Source of the DNA: Bacteroidales bacterium
GTDB lineage: Bacteria; Bacteroidota; Bacteroidia; Bacteroidales; VadinHA17
Assembly: GCA_015486475.1 (NCBI GenBank)
Contig: WFRO01000454.1
Location: 1-6,779, forward strand
Reading direction: 5' to 3'
Length of the DNA: 6,779 nucleotides
Below are positions 1 to 5,829 of this stretch, in pieces. Every line of letters begins with the position of its first letter. The stretch's first letter is position 1. The notes under the pieces are model-generated. The model had not been told where the DNA came from and made no database searches. It saw only the letters and a program-made list of their open reading frames with translations. Position numbers and translations under genes: made by a program.

Positions 1-51
1 GCCTATGGCCCCGTTCTCTGCCACGGCGACGATTATGGATATGGTTTTCAT
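1..51 (-). CDS. folA: Dihydrofolate reductase, N-terminal fragment (rest lies beyond the window)
   Basis: Only the first 17 codons are inside the window. The minus strand from 51 down to 1 reads MKTISIIVAVAENGAIG, which is the characteristic first beta strand and loop of dihydrofolate reductases (hydrophobic strand, then a V-A-x-x-x-N-x-x-I-G turn that contacts NADPH and folate). The enzyme reduces dihydrofolate to tetrahydrofolate in the cytoplasm. It regenerates the cofactor oxidised by thymidylate synthase, whose gene lies just upstream in the same direction. The ATG at 51-49 is chosen because the conserved strand begins right after it. No Shine-Dalgarno motif precedes it; the leader consists of the heptamer repeats that start at 57. 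With so few residues visible, the identity rests on this motif plus the thyA neighbour. Confidence 0.85.
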   Translation of the reverse strand, partial: MKTISIIVAVAENGAIG

Positions 52-56
52 GTGCT

Positions 57-168
57 GGTTCGTGGTTCGTAGTTCGTAGTTCGTGGTTCGTAGTTCGTAG
101 TTCGTGGTTCGTAGTTCGTAGTTCGTGGTTCGTAGTTTGTTGTTTGTTGTTTGTAGTTTGTAGTTTGT
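57..168. repeat. Heptamer tandem array, 16 units (ggttcgt / agttcgt / agtttgt type)
   Basis: Sixteen consecutive 7-nt units with no insertion or deletion. From 57 to 133 the units are ggttcgt or agttcgt; after an initial doubled ggttcgt (57 and 64) they follow a 21-nt super-period of two agttcgt and one ggttcgt. From 134 to 168 they become agtttgt and tgtttgt. On the transcribed (minus) strand the units read AACTACG and AACCACG, a CA-rich sequence forming the immediate leader of folA. It has no unique spacers, so it is not CRISPR. Function unknown. Confidence 0.95.
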
Positions 169-217
169 AGTCCTGCAGTCTGAGCTCTGGGCCCTGTGCC
201 CTGTGCACGGTCTCCCA
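169..217. repeat. Degenerate GC-rich heptamers continuing the same register
   Basis: Cut in the register of the preceding array, this stretch gives agtcctg, cagtctg, agctctg, ggccctg, tgccctg, tgcacgg and tctccca. The first five all end in ctg, and 191-204 is two perfect copies of gccctgt. The last two units (204-217) are weak and are included mainly because the register is kept on both sides. Confidence 0.6.
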
Positions 218-245
218 GCACCTTGCACCTTGCACCTTGCACCCC
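218..245. repeat. Heptamer tandem array, gcacctt x3 plus gcacccc
   Basis: Three perfect gcacctt units (218-238) and one variant gcacccc (239-245). They are in phase with the arrays on both sides: 218 is 161 nt, or 23 x 7, after 57. On the transcribed strand the unit is AAGGTGC. Confidence 0.9.
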
Positions 246-322
246 TTTTGCCTTTTGCCTTTTTACTTTTGCCTTTTTACTTTTGCCTTTTTACTTTTGC
301 CTTTTTACTTTTTACTTCCTAC
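246..322. repeat. Heptamer array alternating ttttgcc and tttttac, reaching the thyA stop codon
   Basis: Eleven consecutive 7-nt units: ttttgcc twice, then tttttac and ttttgcc alternating (a 14-nt super-period), then tttttac twice and the variant ttcctac. The last unit (316-322) contains the complement of the thyA TAG stop codon (319-321), so the array meets the gene with no gap. On the transcribed strand the units are GGCAAAA and GTAAAAA, which are A-rich and form no obvious hairpin. There is therefore no visible intrinsic terminator after thyA. Confidence 0.93.
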
Positions 323-1113
323 ACGGATATCTCCCCCCTGATATGCGGGTGGGCCTGGTAGTTCTCCAGGGTAAAATCCTCATACACGAAGTTAAAAATA
401 TTTTTTTTCTCAGGGTTGAGCCGCATGGTGGGCAGGGGGTAAGGCTTGCGGGTGAGCTGCAGCTTCACCTGGTCAATGTGGTTCAGATAGATATGGGCAT
501 CGCCGAGGGTGTGGACGAACTCTCCCGGCTGCAGTCCCGTCACCTGCGCCATCATCAGCAGCAGGAGGGAGTAGGAGGCAATATTGAAGGGCACGCCAAG
601 GAAGATGTCGGCGCTGCGCTGGTAGAGCTGACAGGAGAGCTTCCCGTCCGCCACATAGAACTGGAACAGGATGTGGCAGGGAGGCAGCGCCATCTTATCC
701 AGCTCGCTCACGTTCCACGCGCTGACGATGTGACGCCGCGAGTCGGGGTTGTTCCGGATCGATTCCACCACTTTGGAGATCTGGTCGATGCCTTTCCCGT
801 CGGGTGTGGGCCACGACCGCCACTGGTAACCGTAGATATGTCCCAGGTCACCATCTTCGGCGGCCCACTCATCCCAGATGGTCACCCCGTGGTCATTCAG
901 GTATTTGATGTTGGTATCCCCCCGCAGGAACCACAGCAACTCATAGAGGATCGACCGGTAGTGCAACTTTTTTGTCGTCAGCAGGGGAAAGCCCTCTGAC
1001 AGGTCAAACCGCATCTGATAACCAAAGACACTGATCGTGCCTGTCCCGGTCCGGTCATGTTTCCGGACCCCCGTCTTCAATACATGATCACACAGATCCA
1101 AATATTGCTGCAT
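319..1113 (-). CDS. thyA: Thymidylate synthase
   Basis: Cytoplasmic enzyme converting dUMP to dTMP with 5,10-methylene-tetrahydrofolate as one-carbon donor and reductant, releasing dihydrofolate. The product is 264 residues, the same length as E. coli ThyA, and appears to align to it without gaps. Visible landmarks are Arg21 in DRTGTGT, which binds phosphate; the WDEWA segment near 80-84; the catalytic Cys146 in LPPCH; the QRSAD segment with Arg166; Asn177 in FLGVPFNIAS; and His207/Tyr209 in the GDAHIY motif that contacts the dUMP ribose. All expected catalytic and substrate residues are present, so the gene looks functional. The ATG at 1113 gives the standard MQQYL start. folA follows after a 267-nt repeat spacer, consistent with a thyA-folA unit. 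Both flanks consist of short tandem repeats, unlike the 10-14 nt gaps between the genes further upstream. Confidence 0.98.
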   Translation of the reverse strand: MQQYLDLCDHVLKTGVRKHDRTGTGTISVFGYQMRFDLSEGFPLLTTKKLHYRSILYELLWFLRGDTNIKYLNDHGVTIWDEWAAEDGDLGHIYGYQWRSWPTPDGKGIDQISKVVESIRNNPDSRRHIVSAWNVSELDKMALPPCHILFQFYVADGKLSCQLYQRSADIFLGVPFNIASYSLLLLMMAQVTGLQPGEFVHTLGDAHIYLNHIDQVKLQLTRKPYPLPTMRLNPEKKNIFNFVYEDFTLENYQAHPHIRGEISV

Positions 1114-1140
1114 TGGCTGAAAATTTAAGGTCTAAAGTTA

Positions 1141-1188
1141 AAAGTCGAATAGTCAAAAAGTCAAAGAGTCGAAAAGTCGAAAAGTATG
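1141..1188. repeat. Octamer tandem array, AAAGTCGA-type, six units
   Basis: On the plus strand the six 8-nt units are aaagtcga, atagtcaa, aaagtcaa, agagtcga, aaagtcga and aaagtatg. All but the last keep AGTC at fixed positions. Two 7-nt relatives, aaggtct and aaagtta (1127-1140), precede it on the thyA side. This A-rich array lies in the presumed 5' leader and promoter region of thyA. Confidence 0.8.
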
Positions 1189-1218
1189 AAAAGTAAAACA
1201 TCTTTTTAGAATATCGAA
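1188..1218 (-). promoter_or_regulatory. Possible Bacteroidota-type promoter for thyA
   Basis: On the minus strand TACTTTTC (plus 1195-1188) matches the Bacteroidota -7 consensus TAnnTTTG at five of six fixed bases. A TTCG (plus 1218-1215), one mismatch from the -33 box TTTG, lies 19 nt upstream, within the usual spacing. A transcript starting near 1182 would have a leader of roughly 70 nt before thyA. Both boxes fall inside repeat sequence rich in TTCG, and a second TACTTTTC at 1186-1179 lacks a -33 partner, so a chance match is quite possible. Confidence 0.25.
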
Positions 1219-1279
1219 CACCGAACACCGAATATCGAATATCGAATATCGAATATCGAACTTCGAACTTCGAGTCCCG
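1210..1279. repeat. Heptamer tandem array, aatatcg / aacaccg / aacttcg
   Basis: Nine consecutive 7-nt units from 1210 to 1272: aatatcg, aacaccg twice, aatatcg four times and aacttcg twice. A degenerate agtcccg (1273-1279) runs into the hairpin block. All nine fit AANNNCG. The thyA-folA array fits the same pattern when read on the opposite strand. Confidence 0.93.
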
Positions 1280-1368
1280 CAATTCTTGAGATCTTCGATC
1301 TCTTTAGAATTGCGAGCCCGTCCGAACGGGTCATCCGGGCGGGGATGCTCGCAGATCGGAGATCTGCG
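1278..1368. repeat. Block of four adjacent hairpins (REP/MITE-like or structured 3' region)
   Basis: Four inverted repeats lie end to end. H1 (1278-1314) pairs cgcaattct with agaattgcg and, inside, gagatc with gatctc around a ttc loop. H2 (1317-1330) pairs cccgt with acggg. H3 (1332-1347) pairs catcc with ggatg. H4 (1350-1368) pairs cgcagatc with gatctgcg around gga. An alternative 7-bp stem joins tgcgagc (1311-1317) to gctcgca (1347-1353), enclosing H2 and H3 and competing with the feet of H1 and H4. The block begins 15 nt after the hydrolase stop codon, so it could end or stabilise that operon's mRNA, but no T-run follows any stem. It could equally be a dispersed palindromic repeat; no transposase is present. 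Confidence 0.75.
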
Positions 1369-1383
1369 GCACTTCAAGCTTCC

Positions 1384-2721
1384 TCACGGTCCTTTCTTGG
1401 CCACGGTTTTGATCCATTCCGCGATATCCTGTATCACCTTGCCGGAGACGTGTCCCGGCTGATAGTATTCCACGGGACGGCTCTTCCCCTCGCCGGGGAT
1501 GAACAGGTGGTTCAGGGAAGGATAGAACCTGAAATCCACATTGTTCCGGTCGGCCAGGCCGTGTTTCCATTCTCCGAAATCCACGGTGGTCACCTGGTAG
1601 TCCCTGCCTCCCTGCATGATCAGCATGGGCAGGTCCAACTGCCGGGCGGTTCTTACGGGATCATAATTTTTCAGGGCGAGCCAGTAACGGGCGTTCAGGG
1701 AGAGGGGCAGCTCCGACGCGGGGGTCTCCGGGGTGATCTTCCCTGTTTCGATCCTTTCCACCTGTTTCCGCAGGGTGTCCAGTTGGGCTTTCTCCACACC
1801 GGTGAGGGTATCCAGCGAGAAAAGATACTCCATCTGTTCCAGGATCAGTTTTTCGAGAGGACGTGTGTTCCCGGCCAGCAGTACTAGTCCGGCAAGACCT
1901 TTAACCTGTCCGGCGATGCGTGGGGCAAGGTAGGCTCCAAGCGAGTGTCCCAGGAGGAAGACGCCCCCGGCGCCGGGGATCTTTTCCGCCAGCTTTACCG
2001 CCGATACTGCATCCGCAATGGTCTCGCTCCACACCGTGATCGTATCGGCATCCAGATCTTTTGCATATTCATAGGTGCGTTTGTCAAAACGGATCACGGC
2101 TATACCATTGGAAGAGAGACCATAAGCTATGTCCCGGAAGATCTTGTTGGGTCCGATGCTCTCGTCCAGGTCGCTGGGGCCGGAACCCTGTACCATCACC
2201 ACCACGGGGTAGATCCGGGGCTCATTGGGTGTGGTCAGTTCCCCCCGCAGACGGAAAGTGTCGGTCTCCACGAGGAGCGGCTCCCGGTGGAAAAGGGCCG
2301 TATCCACATAGGGAGGCAGATGGTAAGGTACCTGTTTGGAGGGCAGGAAAAAGATGCCGCTGATCCGGCCGTCGTCGTTATATACCAGCTTCAGGTCGAG
2401 CAGTACGTTCTTTTCAAAACGACAGGTAAGAAGGACCATAAAATAAGGATCGGAGCGGGCGACGGTATAATGCTCGTAAGTCTTGAATTTTCCCACCTGT
2501 TCCTGCAGGCTTTCCCACACCTGCTGTAGCATGGGCGCCGGCAGACGGGAAGCCACCACCGAGTCGAAAGCGCTGGCAGCCTCCTGGTATTTCCCGGCCA
2601 CGAGCTCATCCAGGAACTTTTCAGCTTTCAGCACCCGTGCATCCGGCATCTGCGCAGAGACCCGGGAGGCCCCCGCAAGGAACAGGATGATCAGGATGCC
2701 GGTAATCCGGTAAAGTTTCAT
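1384..2721 (-). CDS. Secreted alpha/beta-hydrolase with N-terminal DUF3887-like domain
   Basis: A 445-residue exported protein, probably an esterase, peptidase or acyl hydrolase of unknown substrate. Residues 1-24 form a signal peptide (short basic start, hydrophobic ILIILFLAG core, SAQ near the cleavage site), placing it in the periplasm or outside the cell. Residues about 28-125 resemble the DUF3887 domain (helical start KAEKFLDELVAGKYQEA, then beta strands) that often precedes such hydrolases. The alpha/beta-hydrolase fold spans about 150-440: oxyanion-region QGSGPSD (178-184), nucleophile Ser260 in GHSLG, probable acid Asp374 in GGRDYQV, and probable base His405 in SLNHLF. The triad looks complete. 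A helical cap lies at about 285-350. The ATG at 2721 starts 12 nt after the GH97 stop codon, so it is probably the last gene of that operon. The family assignment is secure, but the substrate cannot be read from the sequence. Confidence 0.9.
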   Translation of the reverse strand: MKLYRITGILIILFLAGASRVSAQMPDARVLKAEKFLDELVAGKYQEAASAFDSVVASRLPAPMLQQVWESLQEQVGKFKTYEHYTVARSDPYFMVLLTCRFEKNVLLDLKLVYNDDGRISGIFFLPSKQVPYHLPPYVDTALFHREPLLVETDTFRLRGELTTPNEPRIYPVVVMVQGSGPSDLDESIGPNKIFRDIAYGLSSNGIAVIRFDKRTYEYAKDLDADTITVWSETIADAVSAVKLAEKIPGAGGVFLLGHSLGAYLAPRIAGQVKGLAGLVLLAGNTRPLEKLILEQMEYLFSLDTLTGVEKAQLDTLRKQVERIETGKITPETPASELPLSLNARYWLALKNYDPVRTARQLDLPMLIMQGGRDYQVTTVDFGEWKHGLADRNNVDFRFYPSLNHLFIPGEGKSRPVEYYQPGHVSGKVIQDIAEWIKTVAKKGP

Positions 2722-2733
2722 ACCCAGAATTTT

Positions 2734-4677
2734 TTACTGTTTTTCAAACACAGCCACCCAGCCGCCTCCCGTATCCATGTGGATCTTCATGGACCTGCCG
2801 GAGAGGGTGATCACCCTTTTCCGGTAATCCTGTGCATAACGGGGTGCGTTGACCCCGTCCTCGAAAAGGGTCACCTGCCACCGGCCTTCCGGCAGGAAAG
2901 AGAGGTCGAGGGTGAGGTCCCTTGCTTTCTCACCGTTCATCGCCCCCACATACCATTTGTCGCCTTTCCGGCGTGCCACAGCCACATAGGTTCCCACCTC
3001 ACCTGCCAGGGCATGGGTCTCATCCCAGGTAGTGGGCATCTGAGCCATGAACTCCAGACATTCTTTGTTCTTCATGTAATTGGTGGGATTGTCAGCCAGC
3101 ATCTGCAGCGGGCTCTCATACACCACATACATGGCCATCTGCTGCACCCGCGTGGTCATGCTCATGGGCCGGTCCCAGGAGATGAAGTAGTTCTTTTTGT
3201 GAGCATTGACCATGGCGCCGGGGGTATAGTCCATGGGCCCGGGCACCATGCGGATAAAGGGCAGGTTACAGTTGTGCTGCGGTGTGATCAGGTCACTCCA
3301 CTTGCAGTTCTCCAATCCTTTCACGCCCTCCCGGCTGATCACATTGGGATATTCCCGCCGCAGGCCGGCAGGCTTATAAGCCCCATGGAAATCCACCAGC
3401 ATGTGTCTTTGGGCCGCCTCTTCAGCCACCCTGCGGTAATAATCGACCATCCACTGATCATCCCGCTGCATGAAATCCACCTTGATCCCTTTGACACCCC
3501 ATTCTGCAAATTTGTCGAGGGCCTCTTCCATCTGGTCATCAAGGGTCTTCCACACCACCCACAGGATGATCCCTACATCCTTCTCTTTGGCATACCGGAA
3601 GAGCTCCGGCAGATCCACGTCGGGATTGATGTCCAGCAGGTTGCCCAGCTTATACCAGCCTTCATCCAGGATGATGTAAGGGATGTGATATTCCGAGGCA
3701 AAATCGATGAAATACTTGTAGGTTTTCGTATTGACCCCCGATCTGAAATCCACCCCGTAGATGTTCAAAGCATTCCACCAGTCCCAGGCCACCAGGCCCG
3801 GTTTGATCCAGGAGACATCGTCGAGCCTGCAGGGAGAAGCCAGACGGAAGACGATCTCGTTCTCCAGCAGGTCTTTGGCGTGGGGAGCGATGGCCAGGAC
3901 CCGCCAGGGGAAGGAGCGATCACCCGCTGTGCGTGCCATATAATCCGCACGCTCCACCGGCTTGACGTTCCGGTCGCCTTTCTGTTGTGTTTTCAGCGGA
4001 TAATAAGGAAATGTACCGGCAATGCCTCCTCCTTTGGCGCCGGTGATCCACATACCGGGGTAATCCCGCAGGTCCGACTCGGTAAGCAACACCTTCACCC
4101 CTCCCGGCACCTCAAAGAGGGCCGGCAGGCTGGCCAGATCGCCCGGCAGTATGTCTTCCACGGCAAGATGCACGTACGATCGTTCATTGTGTGAGAAGAA
4201 ACTCTCTTCCCGCGGGAAATAGGACCAGGTGCTGTCAGGAAAGACGAACCGTACCGTCTCTTTCTTCACCGTCACCGAATCCGGGAAACGGGTCACATAG
4301 CGATAGGCCGCTCCGTCATCGAACAGCCGGAACTCCACATCATACCCCCCCCTGTACTGCAGCACCAGACCGTTGTACCGGTTGCGCACCGCACTGTTCT
4401 TTACGGGCACCACGGGATCCAGCACCTCATCTTTTTTTGTGCGCAGGGTTTTCCGTATCCGGTCATTCTTCATGGGAAGGGTCCTGTCCCCCAGCTCCAG
4501 GGAGAGCGCCGGGGACGAAACGATCTCCTTGCCGTCACGGCTGATCACAAAAGAAAGTTCCCCGTTCACATGGATCACCATGTGAAGATGACCATCGGGG
4601 GAGACCAGGGTAAGGTCTTTTGCCTGTAACGACCAGGCCGCGGCCACAGAAAAAAACAGCAGAAGGAGCTTTTTCAT
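2734..4677 (-). CDS. Secreted GH97 glycoside hydrolase, apparent retaining (alpha-galactosidase-like) type
   Basis: A 647-residue protein with a signal peptide (MKKLLLLFF core, LQA at about 17-19). The N-terminal beta-sandwich typical of GH97 covers about 20-285 and the TIM barrel about 290-560 (AWDWWN at 298-302, IILDEGWY at 335-342), followed by a C-terminal beta domain. GH97 has an inverting branch (SusB alpha-glucosidase) and a retaining branch (B. thetaiotaomicron BtGal97b alpha-galactosidase). Here Asp401 in IKVDFM sits where the retaining nucleophile is expected. Glu456 in GLENCKW lies 55 residues later, the spacing I recall between Asp415 and Glu470 of BtGal97b. Gly432 in DFHGAYKP occupies the apparent place of the SusB base Glu508. 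This points to hydrolysis of terminal alpha-galactosides, or possibly beta-L-arabinopyranosides, in the periplasm. The start is 10 nt after the preceding stop codon. No susC/susD genes are in view. Confidence 0.93.
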   Translation of the reverse strand: MKKLLLLFFSVAAAWSLQAKDLTLVSPDGHLHMVIHVNGELSFVISRDGKEIVSSPALSLELGDRTLPMKNDRIRKTLRTKKDEVLDPVVPVKNSAVRNRYNGLVLQYRGGYDVEFRLFDDGAAYRYVTRFPDSVTVKKETVRFVFPDSTWSYFPREESFFSHNERSYVHLAVEDILPGDLASLPALFEVPGGVKVLLTESDLRDYPGMWITGAKGGGIAGTFPYYPLKTQQKGDRNVKPVERADYMARTAGDRSFPWRVLAIAPHAKDLLENEIVFRLASPCRLDDVSWIKPGLVAWDWWNALNIYGVDFRSGVNTKTYKYFIDFASEYHIPYIILDEGWYKLGNLLDINPDVDLPELFRYAKEKDVGIILWVVWKTLDDQMEEALDKFAEWGVKGIKVDFMQRDDQWMVDYYRRVAEEAAQRHMLVDFHGAYKPAGLRREYPNVISREGVKGLENCKWSDLITPQHNCNLPFIRMVPGPMDYTPGAMVNAHKKNYFISWDRPMSMTTRVQQMAMYVVYESPLQMLADNPTNYMKNKECLEFMAQMPTTWDETHALAGEVGTYVAVARRKGDKWYVGAMNGEKARDLTLDLSFLPEGRWQVTLFEDGVNAPRYAQDYRKRVITLSGRSMKIHMDTGGGWVAVFEKQ

Positions 4678-4687
4678 ATTCTCTGAA

Positions 4688-5815
4688 TTAACTGGTTTTC
4701 AAATGATAGACAACATCCCGTTCCCGCAGGTGTTCGAGGATAAAGTTAAAATTTTCCCCGTTCCGTCCCACCTGTTCAGGCGGAATAATTCCCTGCTCCG
4801 GGATCCTGCCATCCAGCATCAGGCGGGTCAGGGCGGTACATGTATAGCCGGTGGTGCGGGCCATGGAGATCACACCCTCCTCACGATCATACCGGTCGAG
4901 CAGTGTATATATAAAGGAGTGTTCTTTCCCCTCCTTTTTTCCGTACACCTCCACCCGCATAATGGTAAGATCTTCCTCTCCCGGTTTGAGTTTCCATTTG
5001 GGAAATAGCAGCCGGGCTGTCATATCGATGGGACGGATCTTTTTCCCGTTCACCTCCACCGGATCATAGGAAAAGAATCCGCTTTCCCGCAGCACACGGA
5101 TGTATTCGACGGTACCGGGATAGCGCAGGGTCTTTTCGATCATATTGGGCACGCCGGTCATTTTGAGCAGGGTTCGCAGTCCGTCGGAGTTCCAGGCCTC
5201 CAGGGTGCCGATACCCTCGAAGTCGATCAGCTCGGTATCCGAGAGGGCCGGACGGACGACCAGATGGCCGTTCTCCCTGTACCGTGCCGGCCGGGTATAC
5301 TCTTCGATCACGTCAATGGGTGAGAAGACGGCTTTGTATTCCCAGGGCCATTCCCGGACGACCGGCAATCCTCCCACATAGCATACATAGCGGTCGACCT
5401 CCATGATGGCATCATAATATCCCAGGAAGATATTGCTCATCCCCGGCGCCACGCCTGCATCGATAACAACACTCACCCCTTTGTCGCGGGCTTCCTCATC
5501 CAGAGTGAAAGGATCTTCCGGGAAGAAAGAGATGTCCACCATGTTTTTCCCGGCGCGTATCACTTCCTGAACGGTCCGATACCCCATGAACCCCGGCACC
5601 GCGCCCACGACGAGGTCGTAAGGTCCGACGGTCTCAGCGACCGCTCCCGGTGCTGACAGGTCTTTCTGCATGGGTATCACGTCTTTCCCGGCCACAGCCG
5701 TCAGAGCTTCTTCCCGCATGTCCACCGCCGTCACCTCATGGTACCGGGCCAGATCGGCAGCGATGGCACTGCCCACAAGTCCCGATCCGAGCACGATGAT
5801 CTTCTTTCTTTTCAT
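4688..5815 (-). CDS. Saccharopine dehydrogenase-family oxidoreductase, lysine 6-dehydrogenase-like
   Basis: A 375-residue cytoplasmic NAD(P)-dependent oxidoreductase. An N-terminal Rossmann fold begins at once with IIVLGSGLVGSAIA (GxGxxG at 10-15), an acidic residue at the end of strand 2 (Asp32) and DAGVAPGMSN (119-128). The catalytic domain carries YVGGLP (146-151), WEYKAVFSP (158-166), MARTTGYTCTA (318-328) and PPEQVG (345-350). These elements and their order match the lysine 6-dehydrogenases of Geobacillus and relatives better than fungal saccharopine reductases, from my memory of those proteins. The substrate is probably an amino acid or polyamine-like compound but is not proven. The reading frame is open for 114 more codons upstream, but that part lies inside the transporter gene and is arginine- and histidine-rich out-of-frame sequence. 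The ATG at 5815, 14 nt after the transporter stop codon, places GxGxxG correctly and is the real start. Confidence 0.9.
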   Translation of the reverse strand: MKRKKIIVLGSGLVGSAIAADLARYHEVTAVDMREEALTAVAGKDVIPMQKDLSAPGAVAETVGPYDLVVGAVPGFMGYRTVQEVIRAGKNMVDISFFPEDPFTLDEEARDKGVSVVIDAGVAPGMSNIFLGYYDAIMEVDRYVCYVGGLPVVREWPWEYKAVFSPIDVIEEYTRPARYRENGHLVVRPALSDTELIDFEGIGTLEAWNSDGLRTLLKMTGVPNMIEKTLRYPGTVEYIRVLRESGFFSYDPVEVNGKKIRPIDMTARLLFPKWKLKPGEEDLTIMRVEVYGKKEGKEHSFIYTLLDRYDREEGVISMARTTGYTCTALTRLMLDGRIPEQGIIPPEQVGRNGENFNFILEHLRERDVVYHLKTS

Positions 5816-5829
5816 AATACTTCGCTGAT

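Noticed and set aside
134..168. Plus-strand promoter from repeated TAGTTTG and TTTG motifs
   Set aside because: The motif is one base short of TAnnTTTG and simply recurs with the 7-nt repeat. No plus-strand gene lies downstream.
48..242. Minus-strand open frame encoding a repeated TTNYEPR heptapeptide
   Set aside because: A 7-nt repeat without stop codons automatically encodes a 7-residue repeat. The frame overlaps the folA start out of frame and has no family resemblance.
57..322. CRISPR array
   Set aside because: The repeats are only 7 nt, directly contiguous, and have no unique spacers; no cas genes are present.
1350..1368. H4 as a classical intrinsic terminator of the hydrolase operon
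   Set aside because: The stem is well placed after the stop codon, but on the transcribed strand it is followed by AGCATCC rather than a T-run. Termination remains possible but is not shown.
57..1368. thyA as cargo of a complete mobile element
   Set aside because: There is no transposase or integrase gene and no target-site duplication that I can see. Only the mirrored repeats hint at this, so it is kept as a finding and not annotated as a mobile element.
1088..1377. Minus-strand open frames with repeated FDIRYSI-like peptides
   Set aside because: These are translations of the aatatcg-type heptamers and the hairpin block. They have no start signal or domain, and one overlaps the thyA start.
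2779..4194. 471-codon plus-strand open frame antisense to the GH97 gene (also 196-999, 1345-1887 and 1945-2529 on the plus strand)
   Set aside because: These are mirror frames produced by GC-biased codon use. They are histidine-, proline- and glycine-rich, show no domain motifs, and lie opposite well-identified genes.
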